In this document: one piece after another, positions 34,286 through 47,260 of the stretch | Layout: the number at the start of each line of letters is the position of its first letter | Position numbering within the stretch: the stretch's first letter is position 1 | Source of the DNA: Atopsyche davidsoni | Lineage: Eukaryota; Arthropoda; Insecta; Trichoptera; Hydrobiosidae | DNA length: 64,000 nt | NCBI GenBank assembly: GCA_022113835.1 | Contig: JAILWY010000009.1 | Location: 3,261,501-3,325,500, forward strand | Direction of reading: 5' to 3' | The notes under the pieces: generated by a model | Database searches by the model: none | What the model saw: only the letters and a program-made list of their open reading frames with translations | Told to the model about the DNA's origin: nothing | Translations under genes and position numbers: made by a program

Positions 34286-34354
34286 GGTTGGTTAGTATAG
34301 TGGTCAGTACACCGGCCATGTAAGCCTGGGGATGCGGGTTCATATCCCCAGGCA
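34286..34354 (+). mobile_element. tRNA-derived SINE head or tRNA pseudogene
   Basis: ggttggttagtatagtgg (A-box region) followed by gggttcatatccc (B-box, 34336-34348), with accggccatgtaagcctgg between them. Spacing fits a tRNA, and the 3' half can form a T-stem (tgggg/cccca). The central part matches the heads of the copies at 30.8 and 43.2 kb (accggc...aagc..ggggatg.gggttca). The acceptor stem is poor, so it is not a working tRNA. Confidence 0.6.
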
Positions 34355-35036
34355 TATGAACATAATCATCTTCTATGTGTGAACTAATGTGCCTAATCAT
34401 ATAAGTAATGAAAATAATATTATTTAACACCACACACAACCACCGTCACACGCAGTACCACCTTTTCGCATGTTCACCTGGTGATGGCAACACGTAAAAA
34501 ATATATAATTTATTTATATTGGTGTCAACAAAATATGTTGCAAAAATGATACATCCTTTTGACATTACATACCATTATTTATTTATATCATCTTTCACAC
34601 ATGACTAACGCGGTCGTCAGGATATCTTATTGGTTTAAGAAGATGAGTGAAATCAGTCCTTTTATTTATTGTATGATTATGCATCATAACTTTATACTCA
34701 CTTTTATACCGAGCGCAGGAAAATGAATTAGCGTTTGCTAATTGCAGGTAGTGTCGCGACACGTTTGGCGGACTTTGATATTTTCAATTGAATTGGCGTG
34801 CATACGTACAGTTAACCGGTCAACAGACTATGTGAAACGCGTTTATATATCAGCACCAAAAATTCCCGTTTCTTTTATCAGCTCGATAAGTGAATACTGG
34901 CGATAGAGTATCTGCAGAGCGCGCATGTGACTCGCCGGGACGGAGGCGGGCCGGGCGCTGATAGCGGCTGCGTGGGCGAGACCCGGTAATGGAGGACAAT
35001 TTAACATGGAAAATGGCGCAGCTTATGAATATATAT
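34355..35036. other. Non-coding DNA with GC-rich stretch at 34900-34990
   Basis: AT-rich apart from the GC-rich stretch before the tandem duplication. No gene recognised. Confidence 0.5.
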
Positions 35037-35495
35037 AAAATCATTTGTCTTTGTGATCGAGCACAATTTTGAGCCCACACGGTAGCCGAACGGCTTCCCG
35101 GAGGCCGATGGCGATCGGACTATTAAGTGATGCTTGAGAAATGACAAAGTTCATTCGTATTAAAGACACACCGAAATCTTTGAGCAATGCTAGGTCTATC
35201 GTGATATTCAGAAGCCTATGCCTCGAGACGAGTCGAGTCTGGTAGCTTGTGACTCTCAGGGTGAACATTAAAAAATCATTTGTCTTTGTGATCGAGCACA
35301 ATTTTGAGCCCACACGGTAGCCGAACGGCTTCCTGGAGGCCGATGGCGATCGGACTATTAAGTGATGCTTGAGAAATGACAAAGTTCATTCGTATTAAAG
35401 ACACACTGAAATCTGAGATATGTTAGGTCTATCGTGAGTTTCAGAAGCAGGTGCCTCGAGACGAGTCGAGTCTGGAAGCTTAACATTAAAAAAAT
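35037..35495. repeat. 235-bp tandem duplication
   Basis: Copies start at 35037 and 35272 (aaaatcatttgtctttgtga...). The first 125 bp of each are nearly identical; c/t at 35099 against 35334 is one of few differences. The last ~90 bp diverge more, with small indels (ctttgagcaatgctagg against ctgagatatgttagg). The ORFs inside follow from the repeat and match no known protein. Confidence 0.92.
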
Positions 35496-38400
35496 CCGTT
35501 TATCCGTCCAACTACTCTATAAAACCACGAGGCGGTTTAATTCCAACGAAGTTGGATCTAAAGTACATTATAAGCAAGATTTCATTTTATATGTACCTTC
35601 CATGGATTGTTCAATCCAAAAGGTAAAGATTTATTGAATGTCACATCGGGATTGACCCAATAGCCGAGTATGTTTTAGTAATATTCAGGCCAGTGGAATA
35701 TACAGATTTTATAGCATGTAAACAGATTTATTCCTGCGCTGACGGATGAATCGGATCGAATATAATTTAGTTTATATTTATGGATACGCATAACGAAAGA
35801 TTAAATCAATAAATAAAACAAATTTATGAAGCGGGGTAGGTCAAAATCCCAAAATAATGGGAACGCGAAAATATCAAATCACCGGGACGGTAAAATATTA
35901 CTAGGGTAATATTTTTCCACTGAAATGGCGTTTCTTCATACTACGCGGTGAATAATTCCGTGACAAAAGGCTCCAGAGAGTCCGGTGGAAAAAATACGTT
36001 CCAGTGAATGGTTGGAAATGAATTTGACCGAAGAAAAACAGGACAAGTCTCACAAAGAGTATTAATTCTAATACGTATAAAATAATTTCTAATATATATT
36101 ATTTTTTATGATGGAACAAAAATTTTAACCAATAATATTTTTTTTTAAAATAACAGCTAACTTATAATCAACATTTAAATTACTGTTTATTATTATATAC
36201 TTTAATAAATGTTTTAAATAAAAAACATTTACTATTAGTTACATCTTATATATTATCATCCTATAACAATTTGTAATAAGGGTCATAAACGAATATGATT
36301 TCGTTTTGTTTTAAAGGAGTGATGATTTCGCTTCTTTTTCACGAAAGTGGTACAACACAGAATTCTTCCGAAAAAAAGGAAATCACATTTTTAATCAGCT
36401 TTTAGTCTAATGAAAAATTTCACCACATTCCACTGATAAAATCAAGAGGCGGAAAAATCTTGCAGATTATATCAGGGACAATGTGAACAAAATATTAAAT
36501 TTTTCTTAAAATATCCCAGTTGTTTTTTCATGTATAATAATTTACTTAATAACTTTCTGAAAATAAAAGCTATATAATTTTCGCATTCCACAATACAATG
36601 TTGTAACTAAAAATACTTTTAAGCATTGTCAGCATAAGCCAAAAAAATAATTTTACGCCAGAACTGGAGAATAACACACATTTATATATTTTACTTGAAT
36701 TCGATAAATTTACTTTTATGTTTATTTTATTTATTAATGTAGTTGTTACAATTACTACAGAATTATAGTACAGAAAATCTACAGTTAAGTTTGTAGTACT
36801 TGATTGCAAGTCATCAAATATTTAACGCTTGTATACAATAATTAAAATTGTAGCTCAGCTATAGAGCCACGGTGGCTAAAGGGAGTAAAGCAATTAAGTA
36901 ATTTCGAATTCCGCCAGTTTCCAGAAATATATAAAATAGTACTTAACAAAAAAAAAAACAATTTTACGAATATTTTTAATGTCCCAGTTTTGATGCTTGC
37001 GCTGCGTCAGATAATAAAAAAAACAAGATCCGAGTCTGAAAATTAAATTAGGCCACTTCGGAGAAGAAGGAAAGTCCAATTGACTGCCGGAAGTTGGCTG
37101 TGGCGACCGTCTCCGGTGATGATCGTCCGTTTTGCATGGCACCCGCCCGGCTGAGGCCGAAGAACACGCGGCCAATTGCAGTGTCTTAATGGTGCAAAAA
37201 AATAAATGGCAGCGGGCTCATAACCCACACGCGCCTGGCAACCCAACTAATACGCAAAATGAGAATCATTATGTTATTTACAAAGATGACTACAATGCTG
37301 ATATTTGCCCCTACACCTAAAGTGAAACACAAGGAAAAAAGGCAGTATGGATAAAACCCAACAATGATAAATAAAATTTTGGGAAAATTACATTATATAG
37401 TACTTTTGATAGTTACACGAGTAATAAAGGTGATACTGGTGGTATGGGTGACACGGTTATCAGCAATCTCCATATACGCATTTAATATTAACTAGCATAT
37501 GGAGCCCTTATACTTAATATTATTTATGTCTTCAATTCGATCTTTGCTGTTTGGGCTTTTAATATCAACAGGAAATAATTATATCAAAAAGATGACAAAT
37601 GCTTTAAAATTTGGCTCAGTATCTGTAGGGACTATCAACGAGACAATGAAAAAAAATATGCAACACTTATAGCCAGTAACGCTAATGATGCTCAAAGTTA
37701 ATATAAAAAAAAATAGTATTACAACACAATACAACTGTCGAAAGAAGCCGGAATGAAGCGGCATCGCTGACAGGTTGAATCAGTCCATTATCCCTTATCG
37801 CAAGTTCCCGAAAGGGCTTCCCGGTATTTATTGAATGAACCTATTGACTGGCAACACCGCGGCGTCGATTAGTCAGGTGCTCGAAATGCGGAAGGGAATG
37901 ACAGAGGCAGGAATTGCGTGATCACCTGTCACTTTCCAACACGGGGTCAGAAGTTGAAGGCGATTCTAACGAAATAGCTTGCATAGCTATTTACACACAC
38001 GAATAGTTATAAAAACGATTAGAAATAATTAGCGAGGTACGTCATTATAATTTTTAACAAAAACCTGATACAGATTTCAGAACACGTTTCGAATAAGTAT
38101 CAAGTCAAAAATTTGTATACTGCTTTGCCCTTCTTCAAATATTTTAACGCGTATAATGACACCATAAAACAACGCAGAAACGTACGGATGTATATCACTC
38201 ACGAGAGTATGTACACATGCGTACCTTGTTAATGGATATACATTGGTTTTAACGAAGACTCGAGATTAAAGCTTCGTTAATTCAAGAAATTCTCAGAACG
38301 TAACAATGCACTTACGCAGTATTTTTGGAGATTGTTAGTGGCGCGGTATTTTTGTCGAGGGAATGCGCCTCGCGCTTCTCTCGGAGCGTTTCGCCGAATT

Positions 38401-39172
38401 CGACCAATTTCATACCCGAGACATATTGTACCTTTGCAAAGTTACATAATAGTGCAAGTTGCTTCGTGCAATCTCCGACTTAAATACACCGGATACGTAG
38501 TATTGAATGCATAGAGTGACGACATATAATTATGATCACGTGTATCAGTCGCCCTCACCGATTCACACCGTGACGAGATCTTGCGTAATTGACATCTTTC
38601 TCTTCTAGTCAGACTTTATTTCGTGACACGCATTCTTCTTATTACTGTGGATTTGTAGATACTGTCTCTTCAATCAAGAACTTAGCGATATCTGGAGTCT
38701 GCCCATTCCATAACGCTAAATTCGACCCAACAATGTCATGGTCACCTTCAAGATCGCATAAGCAATCGCGTGTTAAATTACTCTTACCATCTTTCATCTT
38801 CTGTCACTGCAAAAACAGATTATACTTACGTATTGACGGTCATTTCAAATGTTAGGGAAAATAATTTGTTTGTGATGCTTTTTCCATGTTCTTAGCTTTA
38901 AAAATGTTACAATCGATAGCGGCCATATCAAAATAATTTGTGATAACCGATTCTTTTTAACGACTAAACTAATCGACGAATGGATACAGCAAAGAACAAA
39001 AAAAAAGTCAATAATAATGTTTGAATAATTGAATACATACCGAAGTGATTTCATGAAATTACGTATCCGTATCTCTTGAATAATTCGAATTGAGCCGATT
39101 ATCAAAATGGTTCGATTGTGCCTATCTGAAATCAGGACACTGGCAATTTTAAATTAAATTTCGCTGTCGAAG
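35496..39172. other. AT-rich non-coding DNA with GC-richer block at 37050-37250
   Basis: Long stretch without recognised genes. The 37050-37250 and 37840-37950 segments are more GC-rich and may be conserved non-coding elements. Several ORFs of 60-93 codons have no recognisable similarity. Confidence 0.45.
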
Positions 39173-39395
39173 TGAACAGATGGGCCGTGTCTCCCAATTG
39201 GGTTTGATTCGCTGCGCGGTGACCCCTGGCCTGGCTCGGCGGCAGGCTGATGATGACCACGAGCCGGCGATGATGACCAGCGGCCGCTCCACTTTTACTT
39301 CTAATATTACACTAATTACAAGACGACGGCTGTGCGGAGCCGGAGCTGTAACCACCGCACTGGGTAAAGGTGTTTTTAGAATTTTGAAATGTTTA
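39173..39395. other. GC-rich island
   Basis: A GC-rich block with a short imperfect repeat (gatgatgaccacgagccggc / gatgatgaccagcggccg, 39249-39288). Open in both strands because of composition. No known protein. Confidence 0.35.
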
Positions 39396-39558
39396 TATTT
39401 TACCAGGATTGTACCGCGGTCAAAAGTATAATGAAGAAATATTTTTTAGAAATAAATTTTTAATTTAGAAAGCATCTATAAATGTTATCCTCCTCGCTCT
39501 CCGAAGTAATCTGAAAGTACCTTATCGAGGTGGTATTGTTTCTGTAGCTTGCTGCAGA
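39396..39558. other. AT-rich non-coding DNA
   Basis: Spacer between the GC-rich island and a dispersed-repeat copy. Confidence 0.5.
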
Positions 39559-39742
39559 ATGAATATCAGATCTGAACGCCAGAGCTTTGTAAAAAAAAGA
39601 TTATATAATAATGCTATTGGGCAGCATCAATACGCAGACTTTTCATTCGAATATAAAACTGTGGTGTAGATGGACCTTTAGAAAACCACGAACACAGTGA
39701 AATGGTCGCCAACCAAGGAGAGGCACTTAATGAAGAAGAATT
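39559..39742 (+). repeat. Dispersed repeat family R1, copy 2
   Basis: Shares atcagatctgaacgccagag, taatgctattgggcagca, ttcgaatataaaact and agtgaaatggtcgccaacc with other copies. It has an internal deletion relative to the 57.5-kb copy (aaccacgaacacagtgaaat joins directly). The 5' part is about 85% like the 54.2-kb copy by eye. Confidence 0.85.
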
Positions 39743-41714
39743 AATGTTCTCTAAGATAAATCGATTATTCTCAATACTAAGCAAAGTTTACATCTGCACA
39801 AAAATGCATAATAGTAAAAGTATAAATTTTTTCAGATACGAGTATAAGAAGGATTTTTTTATATGAAATTATATTTCAATGTGTTTTTATTTAAACATCT
39901 GAACACATAAATACCAAATTTAGAGGCTGCTGTAGAGATAAAGTTTTTCGAAAAATGAATGAAACTTATAGTCACTATGGGCAAATGAATTATTGGTTGT
40001 TTAAAATAAATGTACGTTAATTTTCTTGGGTTTGATGATGTTTGCTGTTTGTAGCATAAATGAAAGGGGCTAATGACACATGAGATATGGGATAAGGTGT
40101 CTTGAAGATTGTCTATATAAAGGTCGTTGACTTTGTGGAATTACATGTAGGATGACTGCATAATTATAATAACGGTATTGTAAAATTACAAAGGTGTTAG
40201 ATTCTGTTGACATTGTTGGTATAAAGGCCGACTATGTTATTTATATATTTTATGTACACGAATCCCTGTGCATTTAAAAAAAAAATGTAGAAGTTCAAGA
40301 CTAAGTTCAAGTAGAATGAAACTTACGTAAAAAAATATAAATAGGTACATGTAATATATTTTAAAGCTAAAGTGAAACACTCGCACGTAAAGATAATTTT
40401 ACGGTACAATTTCAATGGAGATTTATTTAATGTTTGACAACGGTATCTATGCTCGAAACTGACAATGATAAATATGGGGAGCTCGGAGTTCACGATTAGA
40501 TCGTTTCAATTCTGGCGTAGAATTACATTCCGTATCCATTGGATATTAAATATTTTGATGGGATTCCACTAACGATGCTACAAGTATAATTCCGTTCGTG
40601 GAAACAAGGCGAGATCAATGAATAAGAGAACCCCTCCGCGGGCGCGATCCAAGGATGGCCGATGATAATACAACCCCTCTCCGAGTATTTCGTAAAATAA
40701 GTTTATTTTTGTGTGTGGCTACAAAATGGCGGGCGGGTAAACAGTTGAAGGTAGCCGTGACGCAGGTTGTTGGATTAGCAAATCGTGTTGTTGTTTTTTC
40801 AAAGCCGTGAGAAAGCGTTTCGGCTATCTGTAATGGCGTCTGGTTTTGTTTTGTTTGACAGCGGAATATTATGTGGTCTCCTTTGTGAGTATTGTGTAAC
40901 TAGAAAAGTTTAAATAAAATCCATTTTTAATAATGTTGGGTTATGATTTGGGTTAAATACAGTTAACGAAACGCTTTGTGGCGTTCTTTAATGATAATGG
41001 CTATCGTGCAACAGTTAAGTGAAAATATAAAAAATAATAAATGCATTGAAACACGCACAAAAGATATATTATACAATGTCTTATTTAAACGTCATTGCAA
41101 CACAATCTAATTAGGGTTTAATATTATGTGTATTTCCAAGTGGTGGTAGTTTATAGCATTTCTGACTAGTTAAAGCAAATGGCTATATAGCGGTTTTAGC
41201 ACTGGACTGGAGTATTCAACTTTAATCTGATGCTTTCAGCTATACAACCATAAGATACCCACCCATTGGGATTGATTTTTACTATCATAAAATTATTGAA
41301 ATAACGGTTTCATGATTTCCTTGGCGTTTATAGTTATTTGAATATCAAATGATAATCATTGAGTGTTGATAGAACTACTTTCATAACTTTGATGATAACA
41401 ATAAATCGAATTATAGACGCAGTTTATCAGAATTGAAAACTATTATCCCCAATAGTATACAGCCGCATTCGTACTGTGGCGATAATTCAGGGGCTCGGAG
41501 TGGTGCGCTCGATACGGCGAATTTGCACAATTTGCGAATATAATATTTGCGAATTTAAACAGAAAATTACCATTTTCAGGATCGACAGTATTAAGTTCAA
41601 TAGTAATATTTGATACTTAAATCTTACCCAAGTATGTACAAGCATATGCCTTGTTTTACGTAGTTTAGTACAGTTGGTAAGTACGATAGTATTGAATAAA
41701 TGATCGCCGGGGCA
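39743..41714. other. AT-rich non-coding DNA
   Basis: No gene or mobile-element boundary recognised. A GC-richer patch lies near 40630-40830. Confidence 0.5.
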
Positions 41715-41770
41715 GGGTGGCTGAGTGGTTGGGTGGTTGGGTGGCTGGGTGGCTGGGTGGCTGGGTGGCT
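41715..41770 (+). repeat. 8-bp G-rich minisatellite, seven units
   Basis: Seven units of gggtggct with variants gagtggtt and gggtggtt. Regularly spaced GGG/GG tracts give G-quadruplex potential on the plus strand. Confidence 0.9.
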
Positions 41771-43152
41771 AGCCCGGTAGGTGGTCGCTTGTGTGCGACA
41801 GCTGAATTACCCCCCAATAAGACACGGCGAGGAATAAGCCTGTCAGAAGGAACTCTGCTGAATGTAACGCGACATGGCGTGGAAAGATTTAAGCCCAAAA
41901 TAAATGCCCTCTCTGCAAACAATTGACAGACTTAGGGCAAGACTGAAATACTTTACCACTTAATAGTTATAATGTTGACTGACGAAATAATTCTATCAAG
42001 ATTACAACGTATTTATCAGTGACGTGCGGTTCACACAATGAGTAATCAATTTTATATTATTTATTATAGTAGCTTCGTTGCTGCTTTAAAAGTAATCTAC
42101 ACACAAAAATACATATTTTATACTTATCTCAGTTTATTTAAATTATTAGAAGAATATATTATATATTAGGCAGAGTTTGTCTTAGTTTATTCCATAAAAC
42201 TGGAGGCTAATATTTGATAATCATTGCAATTCACTGCTATTTTAATTTATTAATTAAAATGGACAATGAGAAAACTTATTTCAAATTTGAACTGAAATAT
42301 TATAATACCATATATAATGTTATATTTTGCAGTTGTTTGATAAATCTTATGTGTGCCTGCAAGCGCATGGGTTCCCAAGGCCGAGCCTCTCGGTGGAAAC
42401 ACATTGATTTAAGCATTCATATTGCATAATTTTTCTCAGTTCTATCATGCTTAGCGTAGATTAAAAATATACCAATAAAAACTATTCGAACAAACTACAA
42501 ATATATATCTCCTACTAATTGACTGTATCTTGCTCACTCACTCGCAATACTGAAAAGAGACAATCAAAACAAGAGGCCAATTGGATTACTTGAGTAATCA
42601 CAGTTTTTAAGAGCATAACGTCAAAAGTTAATATCGGCGTTTTGATACATCTGTTATCTTAGTAATCGATAGTATTATATAAATTACAATAATATTAATC
42701 TCACTGTTAGCACAAACACACATATTTCGAAAAGACACAATAAAAAATAAATGTAATAGTAACGTCGTCACTCGGTGTATTTGTTGCGGAAAACAACGCA
42801 AATAAAGCGAATGAAACTGAATCTGTGCGGTGTTGCTATAATGGCGGAGAGAAAATAATAAATATTGCTGCTTCGTGAGAGGCTGCGGAAGACTCTGTCT
42901 GTTTACAAACCGACGTCCTTGAGACGACAGCCCCCAAAATAAACGCATGCACCGCTCGCGCGTAATGAAGCTTCAGTGAGCTAGAAAGAGACGAATTTAT
43001 GCAATGTTGCATCGATAAAAGGTAAGCTTGGCTGCCGCTATCTCAGTACTTTACAAACTGTGGTTCGGGTCGAAGTTAATGAAATATCGCAAAAAACAAA
43101 TTTATATTGTAGCAAATAATTGAATGAATACATTTAATAACTGTTTTACATA
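41771..43152. other. AT-rich non-coding DNA
   Basis: Nothing recognised except a GC-richer stretch around 42830-42975 with no protein similarity. Confidence 0.5.
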
Positions 43153-43443
43153 ATGATTAAGTTAAAGCCCAAGCTTAGATGGCCGGTGCATTACCAATTA
43201 TACCAACGAATCACTAGTACTAAGCAAGAATTTTTAACAATCATATCCTATAAATGAAACAACGTTCTTATTATGCCAATTAAATATTGTAAGCTTGGGG
43301 ATGTGGGTTCAAATCCCACACTTATTTCTTTAATCAATTTTCAATATTTGAAAAAATGTACTTAATCATTATCAATCGATCAAACCTGTATAGGCAAAAT
43401 CGTACTTCCTGTGAGACGGTCTTCACACAAATCAATAATATAA
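43153..43443. mobile_element. tRNA-derived SINE, copy B, internally inverted
   Basis: Same family as the 30.7-kb copy, but rearranged. The A-box half (minus orientation, 43168-43214) and the 43215-43289 body match copy A collinearly. The block 43290-43386, which carries the B-box gggttcaaatccc (43305-43317) and the tail, is in the opposite orientation. The end (tataggcaaaa...aatcaataatataa, to 43443) is collinear again. Both junctions lie at aagctt. The rearranged head cannot form a tRNA-like promoter. Confidence 0.8.
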
Positions 43444-46400
43444 CTGTTATACAAACAAACTATTTATAAATGTTTACAGATATGACATGTCAAAAAAACG
43501 CTGTTTACGTTTACGCAACGCACGAGGTTTTGTATTCATGCTTTTTCTTGTAAACGGCGTAAAAAATACTGAAACCGACTTTAATGCATGTTATCTCATA
43601 TTGTATGAATCTTTTATATGCCAAATGAATACGAGATTTTAAATTATAAAATATCAAATAAAAACGAATGATCGAAAAAAATGTTCACAGCAAGTACCCA
43701 AGCAGAACTCACTGCAGTAGAGTAATATATTAATGAAAAAATTATAAAGTGGGTCACAGTTGGAAACACTTGAGAAGCGCTGGCCTGGGATGCGTCATGT
43801 TCGGATTCCGCTCAGTCTGACACACATTGCTGGAGCAGTGAAGGTGTCGGGGCGCGATTGCGCTGCAGCAAGCGCCCTTCGCTTCTTTTTCTACAATAAA
43901 TAAAGCCTCCTGTCGGGGAGGAAGCACCCCATCGCAGCGATGATATTAAAAAACAACCCACGGCCCGCAAGAGTACACCTTCTGTTATTTTTTTTTTTCA
44001 ATAACTGGACGATATGATGAAGGCAGCGAGGGCACGCGTGGGAGATAATAGATGATGTGTTATTTTTATTTATGTTGATTTATCGATAAAGATGCACCGT
44101 TTCTATAAAAAGACAAATCCGGATTATGGCTCTATGCTTATATTTGGGTTTGTTTACGATATATTTAAATATATTTTTGTTCAATGTTATTAAATTAGCA
44201 TGTGTCGAAAATGGAGAACGCTAATTGCTGATGAAAATGAGATTGTATAATGACGGCGAAACCAATGGATTTAAATTAATTCTTACGATTAAAATACGGT
44301 TTTAATGTTAATTAAGAAGACTTTTGTTGAATTTTTTTACATAATAAACAATTTTGAAAAATGGTATTTTTTTTATTAAAAAAAAAATATCGTAAGTTTT
44401 CACAATGAGTAGTCATTATATTTATAACTTTAATATTTAGCACCCACGTCATTTGATTATACCGTGCAGCATAATTTTATAACATCTAACCGCAAAAAGC
44501 TACATTGAAATCAGACGTAATAAATGTCACCAAATCATTCAAATTAAACACCATCAAATAAATTGCTACGATTTATAAATAAAAACAACAATCTATCGAA
44601 AGTAAATTTCCTGCATAATAAAAGTATCAAATACGTAATACAAATTAAATTAATCAATAGAAACAGACATGCCATTACTGTAGGCTTGAATAATAAGACA
44701 ATTGCAGATTCATAAGACTGTCTGATTTAAATATTTGTTTCATATTCAGACACAATAATAAATAATATTACAAGGACATTGTGCGAGCCGCCTTGAGGCG
44801 GACTCGGCCGACTAGAAACACATTCGAACCTAAGCATAGTTAATCAGATAAAATTATATAATATTAACAAGCCATTCTAAACTTGCTAAAACTTGATCAA
44901 ATCTAATATAAAATTCGAGAAATTTGCGTAGATAACATAACTGTACAGTGACAAACAACAATGGAAACGGCGAATATAATCTAATGTACTTTTTTCGACT
45001 TATTCTAACAAATGAATGTTTCATGAAATATTTCGATATCATCCAACAAACACAAAATAAACAAATTGATCGACACGGTAAAAAATATATACGAATACAT
45101 ACACTATATACAAAGATTTGTGATTTTATATAACATAAACATATAAAGCAGGAAATCATATTTTAGATATACTTATGATCCGGCACTGACGAGTTTTTTT
45201 TTTTTTTTAAATAGAAATAAGTGAGCCATTATTTATTTGATTTGATCACAGATTTTCATTTCTTCACGTTGGCGCAATTGTATAATTTGTAGCGAAATGC
45301 ATTCGCCATGGCATTTAAAATGCCCGAGTATTACATCTGGACTGTCTAGATGTAACAGGTTAAGCATCATTATATTGCGGTGCATATTTTTTACAAGTGT
45401 AACTAATTAAGGCCACGATCGAATATAGTAAAGAAGTGAAAGTGGTAGTTGCTAAATAACACTTTTTGTATGTATACTGTATATATATATTGATACTTAC
45501 CGAAAGATAGCAGTACTTTTGACGGAAAAATAAAAAAGGCAATATCTTAACCCTTTCGTGACATAAAATACAGTCGTATATATACTGTAAATATCCACGA
45601 ATATAGAAAGTGCGTAGATAGCATTTTCATTTTGATGACTGATATGGAATTATAAAACAAATAAGAGAGTTGCTGAAAGACTCGCTGGAATACTTCCACA
45701 TGTATTATTACAAAAGAAAAACATATTTTGTACAACGCCAAAGATATTTGTATGACAGAAGAATGTTCCATAAGGAATTTCTTGGAAAATAAATAGAAAT
45801 AAGAGTCAATGTATAAAAAGTTAGGTTGAAACTTCTTCGGTATGTCTGAAACGCTTTACTGTGTTGAAAGACGATATTGTTCATGTGAAATTTGAGCATC
45901 GGCACAAATCAAATACGTAGACGTTAACCAACTCAGAAGAAAAATATGATAATATGTAGCTATGAGCATCGAAGCTTTTAAAATTCAGTCAGACTACTGA
46001 ATCATCAATATTTTACAAAATTAAAAAATATATATTTATTTGCGTGGTTGGTTTAACCATCATTTTATTGTGACTTCAATAATTTAGTTCGCATGACAAT
46101 AATAAAACTATTGTTAAAAATAAACACAAAGGCAACGGCTCACTTTATGTCTATATGTCACGCTTGTTTTCTGATATTTTTTCTATTTTTCAAACCAGCA
46201 ACATTATTGGACATGCGAGCAAACGTATTAGCTTTAAAAAAATACTAAATCGATATTCCATGTAGTCAGTATACAAGAACTTCATGCAAAATGAGGTTTA
46301 GTTATCATTTGTTAAAAAATAAAAACCCTATTGACAGTAGACTGAAAATGTGAACACAATATTTAAGTAAATAATGATGTTGATTCAATAAATAGCAAAG

Positions 46401-47029
46401 GTTTAAAATTACTTCTTCTAATAAAGTGCGTTCAAAAAACGCAAAATATGATCCATAGGTTACATATTTGTTATATAAAAATTAAAGTTACAAAACTTGG
46501 GTAACCTTAACTAATGTTCATAACTAAAATTGTATACTTGAAATCAGAGTCCCGTTAACCCATACATATAGATTCAAGCATGTCACATTTTTTCACCACA
46601 CAAAGAATAAAACTAATCGATAGTCGAGTTCTTTAGAAGTGCTGCTATTTAGTGTACAAAGCAAACGAGAACAAAGTGAGTGGAAGAAAGGTCTTCAAAT
46701 TACTTTGTAATAATGAACTGTTTAGGAGTGAGCTCACCATTGTAAAACCACTCGCTAAAAAGAATATAAAAAAAACAAACGTTAATATTTATTATTATGT
46801 AGAATTTTAACCAAAACATACATTTATTACAATAAAAAATAAAAACTAATACGAGAGCACGTTTATTGGCACTGCTTGAATGTAGGTCATGAATTTAAAA
46901 AAAGGCTATTTGTGAACCTAAAAATCAATACTGTAAATTTTTTTATTGAAATAATTTTCACCGGCGGTTGGAGTAATCCGCCTCTCGGTGATAATTTATA
47001 CTCCGCCGGAGCAACAAACAACTGATAGC
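43444..47029. other. AT-rich non-coding DNA
   Basis: No gene recognised. Small points: a GC-richer stretch at 43790-43980 and a short hairpin ccgcc-ttga-ggcgg at 44788-44801. Hydrophobic minus-strand ORFs at 44854-45159 and 45360-45905 look like random AT-rich reading. Confidence 0.5.
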
Positions 47030-47260
47030 ACAAGCAAACAGAGCGTGACCGGCAGCAAAGCCGCCGAGCTGCGGCAGAACCAGATTAATCGGGCGCATGC
47101 AAATCGCGATCTGGTTATCGCAGCTGTTTAATCTCTATGGTAATTCTTCCGTATTGACAGGCCAAAACACACGGCAGCTGAGGCAGGCAACGCATCTTAC
47201 GGCGTTCCCACGCCTGAAACGGGGCGACAGAGCCTAATTGCACACTGCAAGAGATAAGTA
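47030..47260. promoter_or_regulatory. Candidate enhancer, motif-rich GC island
   Basis: Contains an octamer/POU site atgcaaat (47097-47104), two TTAATC-type homeodomain sites (agattaatc near 47083 and tttaatc near 47127) and CAGCTG E-boxes (near 47121 and 47175). This is packed into GC-balanced DNA flanked by AT-rich sequence. No coding potential is recognised. Confidence 0.35.

Noticed and set aside
34286..34354. Functional tRNA gene
   Set aside because: A- and B-box-like motifs are present, but the acceptor stem does not pair and related heads occur in longer SINE copies.
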